From contig UQKW01000008.1 in the NCBI GenBank assembly GCA_900541885.1, forward strand, positions 1 to 64,000: a DNA stretch of 64,000 bases, in the 5' to 3' direction. The stretch is from an uncultured Collinsella sp. Its GTDB lineage: Bacteria > Actinomycetota > Coriobacteriia > Coriobacteriales > Coriobacteriaceae. Below, piece by piece: positions 20,903-29,696 of the stretch. Below the pieces are notes generated by a model. The model saw nothing but the letters and a program-made list of their open reading frames with translations. It was not told the DNA's origin and did not search any database. A program made the position numbers and the translations under genes. Within the stretch, counting starts at the first letter, position 1. Every line of letters begins with the position of its first letter.

Positions 20903-22258
20903 TTAGCAGACGCCCTGGGCGAGCATGGCGTCGGCGACCTTCAGGAAGCCGGCGATGTTGGCTCCCATGACGAAGTTGCCCTCCTGGCCGTACTCCTTGG
21001 CGGTGTCGTCCACGTTGTGGAACATGCCGCGCATGAGCTGCTCGAGCTTGCCGTCGACCTCCTCGAAAGTCCAAGACAGGTGCTCGGCGTTCTGGCTCAT
21101 CTCCAGGCCGGACACGAGCACGCCGCCGGCGTTGGCAGCCTTACCGGGCATAAAGGCGACGCCGTTCTCCTGGAAGTAAGTCGTGGCCTCGATGGTCGTG
21201 GGCATGTTCGCACCCTCGCCGACCACCTTGCAGCCGTTGGCGACGAGCGCCTGGGCGTCCTCGAGCAGCAGCGTGTTCTCGCGAGCGCAGGGCAGCGCGA
21301 TGTCGCAGGGCAGCTGCCACACGCCGCGGCCGTCGCCCTCGTGCCACACGGCGTTGGGCTTCTCGTCAACGTACATAGCGAGCGTAACGCCCTTGTCGTG
21401 GCCGGAGCGCTTCTTGTTGTAGACATGCTCGAGCACGGTGTAGTCGATGCCGTCGGGATCCTCGACCCAGCCATGGGTGTCGGAGCAGGCTAGCACCTTG
21501 CCGCCGAGCTGGGAGACCTTCTGGACCGCGTAGATGGCGACGTTACCGGAGCCGTGAACGACAACGTTCTTGCCCTCGAAGGAGTCGCCGCGGCTCTTGA
21601 GGTACTCGTCCACAAAGTAGACCAGGCCGTAGCCGGTGGCCTCGGTACGGGCGAGCGAGCCGCCAAAAGAGAGGCCCTTGCCGGTAAGGACGCCGGTCCA
21701 CTCATTGGTCAGGCGCTTGTACTGACCGAACAGGTAGGCAACCTCGCGGCCGCCAACGCCCAGGTCGCCGGCGGGAACGTCGGTGTTGGGGCCGATGTGG
21801 CGGTAGAGCTCGGTCATGAAGGACTGGCAGAAGTGCATGATCTCGTTGTTGGACTTGCCCTTAGGATCAAAGTCGGAGCCGCCCTTGCCGCCGCCCATGG
21901 GAAGGGTGGTCAGGCTGTTCTTGAGGATCTGCTCCAGGCCCAGGAACTTGAGCATGCCCAGGGTGACCGTCGGGTTAAAGCGCAGGCCGCCCTTGTAGGG
22001 TCCGATGGCAGAGTTGAACTCGACACGGTAGCCGCGGTTGACCTGGACCTTGCCCTGGTCGTCGACCCAGGGAACACGGAACATAACGATGCGCTCGGGC
22101 TCGACGAGGCGCTCAAGCAGGGCGGCCTCCTCGTACTCGGGATGGGCGTCGAGCGCCGGCTGGATGGTGCCGAGGATCTCGGTCGCGGCCTGGATGAACT
22201 CAGGCTGCTCGGGATAGCGGGCCTTGAGCTCGTCGAGAACTTTCTGCGTGTAGCTCAT
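20903..22258 (-). CDS. gdhA: NADP-type glutamate dehydrogenase
   Basis: GdhA interconverts 2-oxoglutarate plus ammonium and glutamate in the cytoplasm. The 451-residue hexameric-type enzyme shows the substrate-binding segment YKGGLRF, the catalytic-lysine segment PMGGGKGGSDFDPKGKS, and the nucleotide-binding fold beginning VVHGSGNVA. Start ATG 22258 has GGAGGAAGC directly upstream; an in-frame start 48 bases earlier lacks support. The gene appears monocistronic, with family F repeat 2 beyond its 3' end. Confidence 0.96.
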   Translation of the reverse strand: MSYTQKVLDELKARYPEQPEFIQAATEILGTIQPALDAHPEYEEAALLERLVEPERIVMFRVPWVDDQGKVQVNRGYRVEFNSAIGPYKGGLRFNPTVTLGMLKFLGLEQILKNSLTTLPMGGGKGGSDFDPKGKSNNEIMHFCQSFMTELYRHIGPNTDVPAGDLGVGGREVAYLFGQYKRLTNEWTGVLTGKGLSFGGSLARTEATGYGLVYFVDEYLKSRGDSFEGKNVVVHGSGNVAIYAVQKVSQLGGKVLACSDTHGWVEDPDGIDYTVLEHVYNKKRSGHDKGVTLAMYVDEKPNAVWHEGDGRGVWQLPCDIALPCARENTLLLEDAQALVANGCKVVGEGANMPTTIEATTYFQENGVAFMPGKAANAGGVLVSGLEMSQNAEHLSWTFEEVDGKLEQLMRGMFHNVDDTAKEYGQEGNFVMGANIAGFLKVADAMLAQGVC

Positions 22259-22292
22259 GCTTCCTCCAATTGGTGGAAAAGAAAGGTGTCGT

Positions 22293-22315
22293 TCGCGGCG
22301 CCCCATGCGCCGCGA
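22293..22315 (-). promoter_or_regulatory. small GC hairpin in the gdhA leader
   Basis: Arms TCGCGGCG and CGCCGCGA around CCCCATG lie about 35 bases before the gdhA start codon. No known riboswitch motif was recognised in the 22259-22515 region. Confidence 0.4.
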
Positions 22316-22472
22316 CCTTTATCGAGTATGGATAATATCGCACTGTTGCAGCAAAGTTTCGCATAAGCCGACGAGCAGATGTTTCGTTTTGATTACGATG
22401 CAGGTAGAAGCGTTTTTGAGCACCTGACGAACAAATCGCGTGTTTCAAAGCTGTTTCGTCCCCGTGGTCCAA

Positions 22473-22507
22473 ACCACCACAAAGGTGTCTGTCCCCAATG
22501 TGGTGGT
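22473..22507. repeat. inverted repeat after DUF3343 gene 1
   Basis: ACCACCACA pairs with TGTGGTGGT across AAGGTGTCTGTCCCCAA. It lies just beyond the stop codon of the DUF3343 gene and could end its transcript, but no T-run is seen. Confidence 0.55.
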
Positions 22508-22515
22508 GTTGGTGG

Positions 22516-22911
22516 TTAGAGGACGAGCTGATGGTAGTCAGCGGGGGTTATGCGGCCTTCGGTGGCAGCACGGAAGGCGGCGAGCGCATCGCCCGAGAAC
22601 GGCATGGCCCAGCACAGGCCGCAACCTGCGGTAATGGAGCCGGGCAAAGGCATAATGCGCCCGGGCACGCCGGCATCCAGGCACAGCTGCTCGCATTCCA
22701 TCACGTCGAAGGTGCTGTCAAACGACACGATAATCTTGCGCTCGTGGTCGAGGGCATCACCGGATGGGCCTTCGCGGTGTGCCTCACGATACGCCGCGGC
22801 GGCCGCTTCCTCTTCCGCAGTATGTCCACAGCCACCGCAGCCGCAGGTACAGGGCTCGGAACCATCGCAAGTGCAAGGCTCTCCCGTGTCGGGGCAAATA
22901 TCGAGAGACAT
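22516..22911 (-). CDS. DUF3343 selenium/sulfur carrier-like protein with Cys-rich N-terminal extension
   Basis: The 131-residue protein ends in a DUF3343 domain (VSFDSTFDVMECEQLC, then PLPGSITAGCGLCW), a family that co-occurs with selenium-dependent molybdenum hydroxylases and is thought to carry selenium or sulfur. Unusually, the first 28 residues hold seven cysteines (6, 13, 15, 21, 23, 25 and 28), followed by a charged linker. The start ATG is preceded by GGAGTTGCC, the same start context as the second DUF3343 gene at 50158. It lies 15 bases downstream of mobA and is probably co-transcribed with it. The biochemical role is inferred from family context. Confidence 0.85.
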   Translation of the reverse strand: MSLDICPDTGEPCTCDGSEPCTCGCGGCGHTAEEEAAAAAYREAHREGPSGDALDHERKIIVSFDSTFDVMECEQLCLDAGVPGRIMPLPGSITAGCGLCWAMPFSGDALAAFRAATEGRITPADYHQLVL

Positions 22912-22926
22912 GGCAACTCCAATCGT

Positions 22927-23559
22927 CTAGACGAGTAACTCGGCCGCCGCAAACTCCTCGGGCGTATTGACGTTCTCGAAGCAGAGCGTCGAGCCGGCGA
23001 CCGCGACAATCTGAGGCTCGTCCAAATACCCGGCATTCACCCGGTCGATCAGGCAGCGGATTCGCTGACGGTCACCGGCGAGCAGCTCTTGGGCAACCGG
23101 CGCACACGCGTCACGGCGCCAGACGGCGCAAAGCGGCTCAATCCCCCGCTCCTCGCGCGGCACGCACACATCGAGCGCCTCGGCCTCAACATGATCGGCA
23201 AGCACGCCGATGAGTTCCGGCGAGACAAACGGCATATCGCAGGCGACGATCGCCACGAGAGGCAGCCGGGCCGCAGTCAGCGAACTCGCGATGCCGCGCA
23301 TGGCGCCCGCCGGCCCCTCAAGGTCCGGCACTATTCGCGGCACCAGACCGCCAAACGTGCGCTCCTCAAGGTAGGCAAGCTCGCTGGGACGCGAAGTCGT
23401 CACGACCAACTCGCCGGCAACTGGCGCCAGCCGACCCAGCACGCGTTCGATGAGCGGCTCGCCGCAAAACGCCATGCGAGCCTTATCGCAGCCCATGCGT
23501 GAGGACAGCCCGCCCGCTTGGACGACACAAGAAAGATCGGCCCGTCTTACGGTAGTCAT
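22927..23559 (-). CDS. mobA: molybdenum cofactor nucleotidyltransferase, MobA/MocA family
   Basis: The 210-residue cytoplasmic protein has the NTP-transferase signature VVQAGGLSSRMGCDKARM near the N-terminus and a CDMPFVSPEL metal-binding motif. Such enzymes attach GMP or CMP to molybdopterin. FdhF and the 27457 oxidoreductase need bis-MGD, arguing for MobA, while the neighbouring hydroxylase would need the cytosine form, arguing for MocA; sequence alone does not settle this. I chose MTTVRRADLS because GGAGGTG lies nine bases upstream; starts 14 codons earlier are less likely. It is followed closely by the Cys-rich DUF3343 gene. Confidence 0.85.
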   Translation of the reverse strand: MTTVRRADLSCVVQAGGLSSRMGCDKARMAFCGEPLIERVLGRLAPVAGELVVTTSRPSELAYLEERTFGGLVPRIVPDLEGPAGAMRGIASSLTAARLPLVAIVACDMPFVSPELIGVLADHVEAEALDVCVPREERGIEPLCAVWRRDACAPVAQELLAGDRQRIRCLIDRVNAGYLDEPQIVAVAGSTLCFENVNTPEEFAAAELLV

Positions 23560-23649
23560 ACGGCAAAACACCTCCATCGGCATGCTCGAAGCCCGGTGCA
23601 CGAAGCTAAATACCGCCGCCGAAATAGCGACGCTACGAAAAGCTCATGC

Positions 23650-23704
23650 AAAAACAAAACAGCGCCTTTGCGGCACGCAGCAAGACCGCGAGCACAAAAG
23701 CGCT
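23650..23704 (-). terminator. intrinsic terminator downstream of selC
   Basis: On the minus strand AGCGCTTTTGTG pairs imperfectly with CGCAAAGGCGCT, followed by GTTTTGTTTTTG. It lies 10 bases beyond the tRNA-Sec 3' end. Confidence 0.65.
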
Positions 23705-23713
23705 GGTAGCGTA

Positions 23714-23810
23714 TGGCGGGAACGTATGTGAATCGAACACATCCAAGACGTTTTGCACGCCTCGCAACGGTTTTGAGGACCGCGGAGCCCACCGGAGCCC
23801 ATCCGTTCCC
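23714..23810 (-). tRNA. selC: selenocysteine tRNA (anticodon TCA)
   Basis: The 97-base gene on the minus strand starts GGGAACGGATGGGCTCCGG, has the anticodon loop CCTCAAA reading UGA, a long variable arm, the T-loop GTTCGATTC and a 3' end GTTCCCGCCA with encoded CCA. Its extended acceptor and long extra arm are the hallmarks of tRNA-Sec. It sits downstream of selA-selB, completing the Sec-insertion set together with selD at 50.9 kb. Confidence 0.95.
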
Positions 23811-23867
23811 AAGTGCGGCGGTATTTTACCAAACCGAAACGGCTCCATCCCAAAAAGACGAACAAGA

Positions 23868-23934
23868 AGTTGCGGTGGAATAGTTCCTGTATTTGCTGCC
23901 AAAGCCTCCAAATAAGAACTATTCCACCGCAACT
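23868..23934. repeat. family F inverted repeat, copy 3
   Basis: Arms AGTTGCGGTGGAATAGTTCC and GGAATAGTTCT-type complement (AGAACTATTCCACCGCAACT) form the hairpin between selB and selC. The inner arm bases differ from copies 1 and 2 but remain complementary. Confidence 0.85.
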
Positions 23935-23959
23935 GAGGAGGCGGGAGCGAGTGACCGGC

Positions 23960-25927
23960 TTAGCGCAGGGACCTCAGGCCGCCGGCGTCCTTGTCGAGCA
24001 CCGTAAAGCGTACGGCGTCTAGATGCTCCAAGATGCTGATGGCACGTTTGCGCGACACACCCAGCGCCTCGCGCAGCACGCTCGTGGTGGCAGCACCGCC
24101 GGCTTCGGCGATGGCGGCGGCGACGAGCTCGCGCGCATGGGCCTCGGCGGCAGCGGACAGGGCAACGTCACGCTCGACCTTAACGATCGAGCGGTTGAGC
24201 GAAAGCTCGCGCAGGGCACGCGTCATGGCGTCGCGGCCGAGCTGCAGCTGTTCGCCCACCTCGGGAAGCGCCGGTGCATCGAGGCCGGCCTCGTCAAGCA
24301 GCGCGACGATGCGCTCGCAAGCCTCTCGCACCACGCGTGCCGCCGCGGCGGCCGAATGCGGATCGAATACCTCGGCGCCCTCGGCGGCGCACACGCCACG
24401 CGAGCAGCCCTCGGCAATCAGAGCCGAGGCAACGCCCTCATCAGCGGTAGGCCAAGCAGCATGGGCGACGGCGCCGGGCGTAAAGCCCGTCTCCTTGGGG
24501 GCAGCCGCGTGCATGGCGGACAGGGTCGCCGCCAGCGTACCCATCGCGGCATCGAGCGCGGAAGCATCTGCATACAGCGAGCCATCCGAGCCAGCAAGCG
24601 CGCAAGCAGCGCCCTTCGCCACCAACTCGCGTAACGCCGCCTCAGCCTCACCGGCAACAAGATCGAGCGCCGCGGTAACATCAGCAGCCGCAACCGGCAG
24701 CGCTTGCAGCGCCAGCCACGCATCCACCGCGCACGCAATATCTCCAGCCTCGAGCGCCGCATACAGCGCACGCTCCCCTTCGGCAAGCTCGCGCGAGCGA
24801 CGGCAGCGCGAAAGCAGCACATGCCCGCCGCCAATGAGCATAACGGGCGAATACGACAGCACCACGGCATGGTCTCCGGCACACAGCGGCAGCGGGTCCT
24901 CCAGGCGCACCTGCACGGTACGGGTCTCGCCCACCGCCATGGGGGCCTCGCCCTCCAAAAGCATGATGCGGCCGACGACCTCGGCCGTGCCGGCCATCAC
25001 ATGCACACGCGCGCCCGACTCGAGCACGCGCGGCTTGGTGCCCTCGCGGCCCAGGTAGGTGAACGTCATCATAAAGCGCAACGTCTGGCCAAAGCGGTCC
25101 GCCACGCCCAGCATCTCGCCACGGTCAAGCGCCGCGACACCGTCACCAACTAGGTTGAGCGCCACACGCTGACCAGGCAGCGCGCGCGGCGTATCGCCAT
25201 GCACCTGAATCCCGCGCACGCGACAGACCGTACGCGACGGCAAAGCCATCAGCTCGTCGCCCACCGCAACCGGCGCATCGTGCAGCGTTCCCGTTACGAC
25301 AGTGCCGACGCCCTTAATCGTAAAGCAGCGGTCAATCGGCAGGCGCGGCGCGGCATCGGTGCGCTCGGCACGGTCGCGGCAGGCATCCCAGCAGGCACTT
25401 ACCTGATCGTCGAGCACCGCAAGCAGCCCGTCGACCCCCTCGCCCGTCTTAGACGACACTGGCACAATCGGCGCGCCCGCAAACACGGTACCCGACAAAA
25501 AGTCATCGACATCGAGCTCGGCAAGCTCGGTCATCTCGGCATCGGCCAGGTCACACATCGTCAGCGCCACTACCATATACGTGACACCCAGCATCTCCAG
25601 CACGTGCACGTGCTCGCGGGTCTGCGGCATCACGCCCTCGACGGCCGAAACCACCAGCACGGCAACGTCGATGCCCGTGGCGCCCTGCACCATGGCGCGC
25701 AGGTAATGCGCGTGGCCCGGCACGTCGACCAGGCCGACGATCTTGCCGCTCGGCAGCGCCAGCTCGCCAAAGCCCAGCTCCACGGTCATACCGCGACGGC
25801 GCTCGACCTCCAGACGGTCGGGGTTTTTGCCCGTCAGCGCCTCGATGAGCGCCGACTTTCCGTGGTCAACATGTCCCGCCGTACCTACGATAACGGGACA
25901 CTCCACCAACGCTTGAACCTCACTCAT
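23960..25927 (-). CDS. selB: selenocysteine-specific elongation factor SelB
   Basis: SelB is the GTPase that delivers Sec-tRNA to UGA codons by binding both the tRNA and the SECIS hairpin. The 655-residue protein has G1 GTAGHVDHGKSA at 15-26, the switch motif MTVELGF, DVPGH and a TMCDL element in place of the usual NKxD. Elongation-factor barrels follow, then a C-terminal run of winged-helix domains that bind SECIS RNA. The start ATG overlaps the selA stop by four bases, so the two are translationally coupled. Its targets here are fdhF and, apparently, selD. Confidence 0.95.
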   Translation of the reverse strand: MSEVQALVECPVIVGTAGHVDHGKSALIEALTGKNPDRLEVERRRGMTVELGFGELALPSGKIVGLVDVPGHAHYLRAMVQGATGIDVAVLVVSAVEGVMPQTREHVHVLEMLGVTYMVVALTMCDLADAEMTELAELDVDDFLSGTVFAGAPIVPVSSKTGEGVDGLLAVLDDQVSACWDACRDRAERTDAAPRLPIDRCFTIKGVGTVVTGTLHDAPVAVGDELMALPSRTVCRVRGIQVHGDTPRALPGQRVALNLVGDGVAALDRGEMLGVADRFGQTLRFMMTFTYLGREGTKPRVLESGARVHVMAGTAEVVGRIMLLEGEAPMAVGETRTVQVRLEDPLPLCAGDHAVVLSYSPVMLIGGGHVLLSRCRRSRELAEGERALYAALEAGDIACAVDAWLALQALPVAAADVTAALDLVAGEAEAALRELVAKGAACALAGSDGSLYADASALDAAMGTLAATLSAMHAAAPKETGFTPGAVAHAAWPTADEGVASALIAEGCSRGVCAAEGAEVFDPHSAAAAARVVREACERIVALLDEAGLDAPALPEVGEQLQLGRDAMTRALRELSLNRSIVKVERDVALSAAAEAHARELVAAAIAEAGGAATTSVLREALGVSRKRAISILEHLDAVRFTVLDKDAGGLRSLR

Positions 25928-27381
25928 CGAGCAATCGCCTTCTCAACGCATGCGGCTAGCGTCGACGCCGCCGTCTCGATATCGCGGTCGCCCACAAGCG
26001 TACGGACGTCAAACAAAATGCGATCGCGCGAGGCACGCGTGACGACCGGCGTATCGAAGTCCTGGACAAGCGAGCGCTTGAGCGCGTCGACCGTCAGGCG
26101 CTCGTCCTCAAGACGCACGGCAACGCACATGGTGGGCAGCTCAACGGTAGGCAGCGAACCGCCACCGGGCGTCGAGGACTCCTCGACAATCTCCAACTCA
26201 ACGGCGCACGGGCAACCCGCCTTATCGAGCCCGGCGGCCATGCGATCGCGGAGCTTGCGGGCACGACGCTCCAGATGAGCCTGCGGAAGCGTGAGCATGT
26301 TGAGCACCGGCACCTCACGATGGGCCACATCGGCGCCGTCCATATAAATGCGCAGTGTAGCCTCGAGCGCCGCCAGCGCGAGCTTGCCCGGGCGCAGGGC
26401 ACGCATAAGCGGATGCGACCCGCAGGCCTGGACCAGATCGCGACGGCCCATGATAATGCCCGCCTGTGCGGCACCGAGCAGTTTATCGCCCGAGCACGAC
26501 ACCAGATCGAGCCCTGCCGAAACCGAAGCCGGCGTGGTTTCTTCGCCGCCGCGCACCAAGATGTCGTCGGGCAACAGCGCGCCCGAGCCCTGGTCCTCGT
26601 AGAACAGCAGGCCATGCTTGTGAGCAAGCGCCGCAAGCTCCCGAGAGCCCACCTCCTCGTGAAAGCCCTCGATGCGATAGTTGGAAGGATGGACCTTAAG
26701 GATCATCGCCGTATCGGGCGTAATGGCTTGCTCATAATCTGTCAGGTGTGTGCGGTTTGTGGCGCCGACCTCGACGAGCTTGGCGCCCGAAGCCGCCATG
26801 ACATCGGGGATGCGAAAGCTGCCGCCAATCTCGACAAGCTCGCCGCGGCTGACGATAACCTCTTTGCCCGCAGCATGAGTCGCCAGCACTAGCAGCACGG
26901 CGGCGGCGTTATTGTTAACGACCAGCGCGTCCTCGGCTCCGGTAAGCGAGCGAATGAGCTGCGCGGCATGCTCCTTGCGCGACCCGCGCGAGCAGGTGTC
27001 CACGCAGTACTCGAGTGTGCTGTAGCCGCGCGCGACCTCGGCCACCGCCTTGGCGGCCGACTCCGCGAGCGGGGCTCGACCCAGGTTGGTATGGATAACC
27101 ACACCCGTGGCGTTGACGGCGGAACGCAGGCTCGGCAGCGCGGAGCGATGCGCACGCCACTCAATGGCCGAGGCCAACTCGCGCTTAGACCGCGGTGCGG
27201 CACCGGCACGAATTGCGGCGCGCTCCTCGTCGAGCTCAGCCGTCACGGCGGCATGGACCACCGCGTCGCAGGTCTCCCCCGCCGCCTTCACCACCGGCCA
27301 CTCGGCAAGTAGCTCGTTGACGGAAGGAATGGCGCGCAGGCGGGTGCGCACCTCATCGGACATGTTCTGGCTATCGCTCAT
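25924..27381 (-). CDS. selA: L-seryl-tRNA(Sec) selenium transferase
   Basis: SelA is the PLP enzyme that converts Ser-tRNA(Sec) to Sec-tRNA(Sec) using selenophosphate from SelD. The 485-residue protein has an N-terminal tRNA-binding segment, the family motif HTNLGRAPL at about 97-105, and the PLP lysine K300 in SCSGDKLLGAAQAG. The length is standard. AAAGG lies seven bases before the ATG. It is first in the selA-selB pair, upstream of selC. Confidence 0.95.
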   Translation of the reverse strand: MSDSQNMSDEVRTRLRAIPSVNELLAEWPVVKAAGETCDAVVHAAVTAELDEERAAIRAGAAPRSKRELASAIEWRAHRSALPSLRSAVNATGVVIHTNLGRAPLAESAAKAVAEVARGYSTLEYCVDTCSRGSRKEHAAQLIRSLTGAEDALVVNNNAAAVLLVLATHAAGKEVIVSRGELVEIGGSFRIPDVMAASGAKLVEVGATNRTHLTDYEQAITPDTAMILKVHPSNYRIEGFHEEVGSRELAALAHKHGLLFYEDQGSGALLPDDILVRGGEETTPASVSAGLDLVSCSGDKLLGAAQAGIIMGRRDLVQACGSHPLMRALRPGKLALAALEATLRIYMDGADVAHREVPVLNMLTLPQAHLERRARKLRDRMAAGLDKAGCPCAVELEIVEESSTPGGGSLPTVELPTMCVAVRLEDERLTVDALKRSLVQDFDTPVVTRASRDRILFDVRTLVGDRDIETAASTLAACVEKAIAR

Positions 27382-27456
27382 GTGCAGCCTTTCAAAACCA
27401 AGGGCAGATCAGTCGGTCGTTCATCAAAAACCAGCCGAATCAATCTGCCGAATCAT

Positions 27457-29574
27457 TCAGTCGTTATTATCCACGTGCTCCGTGATCTTTTCCACGCGAA
27501 CGGCGTTTTCCTGGGTGAGCGCAGCGCCCGTCAACGGGTCCCAACGCAACGGCGTATGGTCGAGCGGGCCCACGCCCAAGGCTTGAGCGCCACCGGCATC
27601 GGCGCCAAACGAACGCCCGCCGGGAGCGGCCGAGGTGAAGATGCACGCCGGATGCAGATACGGCGTCGTCTCCACGCGCACGCGGTCGCGGCCCATATCG
27701 CTCACGAGTTCAACGACCTCGCCGTCGGCGATGCCCATGTGCGCAGCAGCATCGGCATTCATCTGCACGGCGTCCAAGTCGGAACCCGCCTCGGCGGCGC
27801 CAGCCGCCGCAAGCCTTCGCGAGGTGTGCGACTCAAAGGGACGGTTGCCGCTAATGAGGCGAAACATCCCCGGGCCAGGCTCCACCATGGGAGCAATCCA
27901 GTTGGGTACACGACCCAGGCCGGCACGCTCCCATACGTCACTTGCCAGCGCAATTTTGCCGCCATCCAAGGGAATCGCCGGCTCGCCCGTACGCGTCGGC
28001 AGCGCCATGCCCGTATCGGCCCAGCCGCGCTCCTTGAGCTCGTCCAGATCGATCCCAAAAGGCGCCACCTGGGCAGCCGCCAGATCGTCAGACGTAAACT
28101 GGAAGTACTCGCCCACGCCACACGCCTGCGCCAGACCGGCAAAAATCTCCCGACCGGGACGTGTGTCGTCATGCTGCACGGGCAGCACGGCATTGCGGTA
28201 GAACACGCGCGCATCGTTGGCGCCTGTCACCGTTCCCACGCCGCGGTCAGCCTCCAGATACGTCACGTCGGGCAGCACGAAATCAGAAGCGCGCGCCGTC
28301 TCGGACCAGCGAATATCAATCGTCACGAGCAAGTCAAGCTGCTGCAAGATGCCAAGCCACGCATCGGCGTTGCCATAGCCCGCACCGGGGTTACTGGCAT
28401 AGACAATGAGCCCACGCAAATCGCCGGCAAGAATCGACTGACCGATGGTCGTGCACAGGCCGCGCACCGGATCAACCAGCGGATAGCGCTCGGACCCCAG
28501 CTTGGGCCCACGCGGCACCGGCGGCATCGCAAAGCGTGCGGGATCGAGGTTGCCCAACACAAGCGGCGTGGACGGATTGAGGGCGCCGCCCGCGTGTCCG
28601 ATGCAGCCCAGCAGCACATCGACCAAGCAGATAGCGCGCGCGGTCTGGGTGCTATTGGCATACGCGATACCGATGCCACCGTGAAAGCCCGCATCCACCA
28701 CAGCGGCAGGCGCGGCGGCAGCGAGATCGCACGCCGTGGCGACAATCTCTGCGGCCGGCACGTCGCACATCGACTCGGCCCACTCGGGCGTCCAAGCACT
28801 GGCCGCCTGCGCCAGCTCGTCAAAACCCGTGGTATAGCGGGCAACGAACTCGTGGTCGTACAGGCCCTCGGCAATCAACACGTGGGCGATGCCCAGCAGT
28901 AGTGCCAAATCGCAGCCCGGGCGCACGCGCAGCCAGCGGTCGGCAAGCGCGGCGGAGCCGCTGCGCCGGGGGTCGACCACGATAATCTTCGCCCCGCGCC
29001 GGCGCGCATCGTTGAGCGCATCGACGGCCCCCATCGTCGATGAATCGACGATGGAACGCCCCAGGTACATGATGCAGTCGGTATGTGCCAGGTCGGAGGC
29101 GGGGCTATAGCCCAGGCTGTGCTCCCAACCGGTAAGTCGACTTACCTCGCAGGCGCCATCGGCACCGTACACGTTGGGCGAGCCCAGCGCATGCATAAAA
29201 CGATACGCCCAGTAGCGGTCGAACGAGGGAACGCCGAGCGTCATGCCCAGCGCGCGCGGACCATGCCCGTCAACAATCCCCAAAAGGCGCTCGGCAATCT
29301 GGGCAAACGCCTCGTCCCAGGTAATCGCATCGAACCCCGAGCCATCCCGGCGGCGTCGCATGGGGTGCACAATGCGGTCGCGCTCGTCAAACGGCATTGC
29401 CAGGCGATGCCGTCCGCGGGCGCACAGGGCTCGCGCCGTGCACGGATGCCCCGTAACCGGCAACTCGGCCACCACGCGACCGTCCTCGACGCGTGCCGCA
29501 AAGGCGCAATCGGCATAGCATCCCCCGCATGTGGTCACCACGGCGCGACCGTCACGCTTCACAGCAGATGCCAT
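27457..29574 (-). CDS. Mo-bisPGD oxidoreductase of the DMSO-reductase family, lone catalytic subunit
   Basis: The 705-residue protein has an N-terminal [4Fe-4S] motif (CGGCYADCAF, then a later cysteine pair in PCTARALCARG), the molybdopterin oxidoreductase body with DPRRSGSA, and a C-terminal dinucleotide-binding domain (SGNRPFESHTSRR). The likely Mo ligand is the cysteine in GACEVSR, so it is not a selenoprotein. No twin-arginine signal is seen, indicating a cytoplasmic enzyme. Start MASAVKRDG follows AAAGGGG at eight bases; earlier ATG codons are in frame. No iron-sulfur or membrane partner gene adjoins it. The substrate is unknown; its place between selA and the formate operon is suggestive only. 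Confidence 0.82.
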   Translation of the reverse strand: MASAVKRDGRAVVTTCGGCYADCAFAARVEDGRVVAELPVTGHPCTARALCARGRHRLAMPFDERDRIVHPMRRRRDGSGFDAITWDEAFAQIAERLLGIVDGHGPRALGMTLGVPSFDRYWAYRFMHALGSPNVYGADGACEVSRLTGWEHSLGYSPASDLAHTDCIMYLGRSIVDSSTMGAVDALNDARRRGAKIIVVDPRRSGSAALADRWLRVRPGCDLALLLGIAHVLIAEGLYDHEFVARYTTGFDELAQAASAWTPEWAESMCDVPAAEIVATACDLAAAAPAAVVDAGFHGGIGIAYANSTQTARAICLVDVLLGCIGHAGGALNPSTPLVLGNLDPARFAMPPVPRGPKLGSERYPLVDPVRGLCTTIGQSILAGDLRGLIVYASNPGAGYGNADAWLGILQQLDLLVTIDIRWSETARASDFVLPDVTYLEADRGVGTVTGANDARVFYRNAVLPVQHDDTRPGREIFAGLAQACGVGEYFQFTSDDLAAAQVAPFGIDLDELKERGWADTGMALPTRTGEPAIPLDGGKIALASDVWERAGLGRVPNWIAPMVEPGPGMFRLISGNRPFESHTSRRLAAAGAAEAGSDLDAVQMNADAAAHMGIADGEVVELVSDMGRDRVRVETTPYLHPACIFTSAAPGGRSFGADAGGAQALGVGPLDHTPLRWDPLTGAALTQENAVRVEKITEHVDNND

Positions 29575-29638
29575 CTCGATTACCCCTTTCATCAGCCAAA
29601 CACAACAAGCCAAAAGCCAGCCAACGAGCCCCAGACCC

Positions 29639-29674
29639 AAAAAGCCTCCCGCACGGCAACGCCCCGCGGGAGGC
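29639..29674 (-). terminator. terminator of the formate hydrogenlyase operon
   Basis: Arms GCCTCCCGC and GCGGGAGGC are followed on the minus strand by TTTTTGGG, 22 bases beyond the stop of the FocA-like gene. Confidence 0.85.
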
Positions 29675-29696
29675 CCAACGTCAAACAGACGGTACC

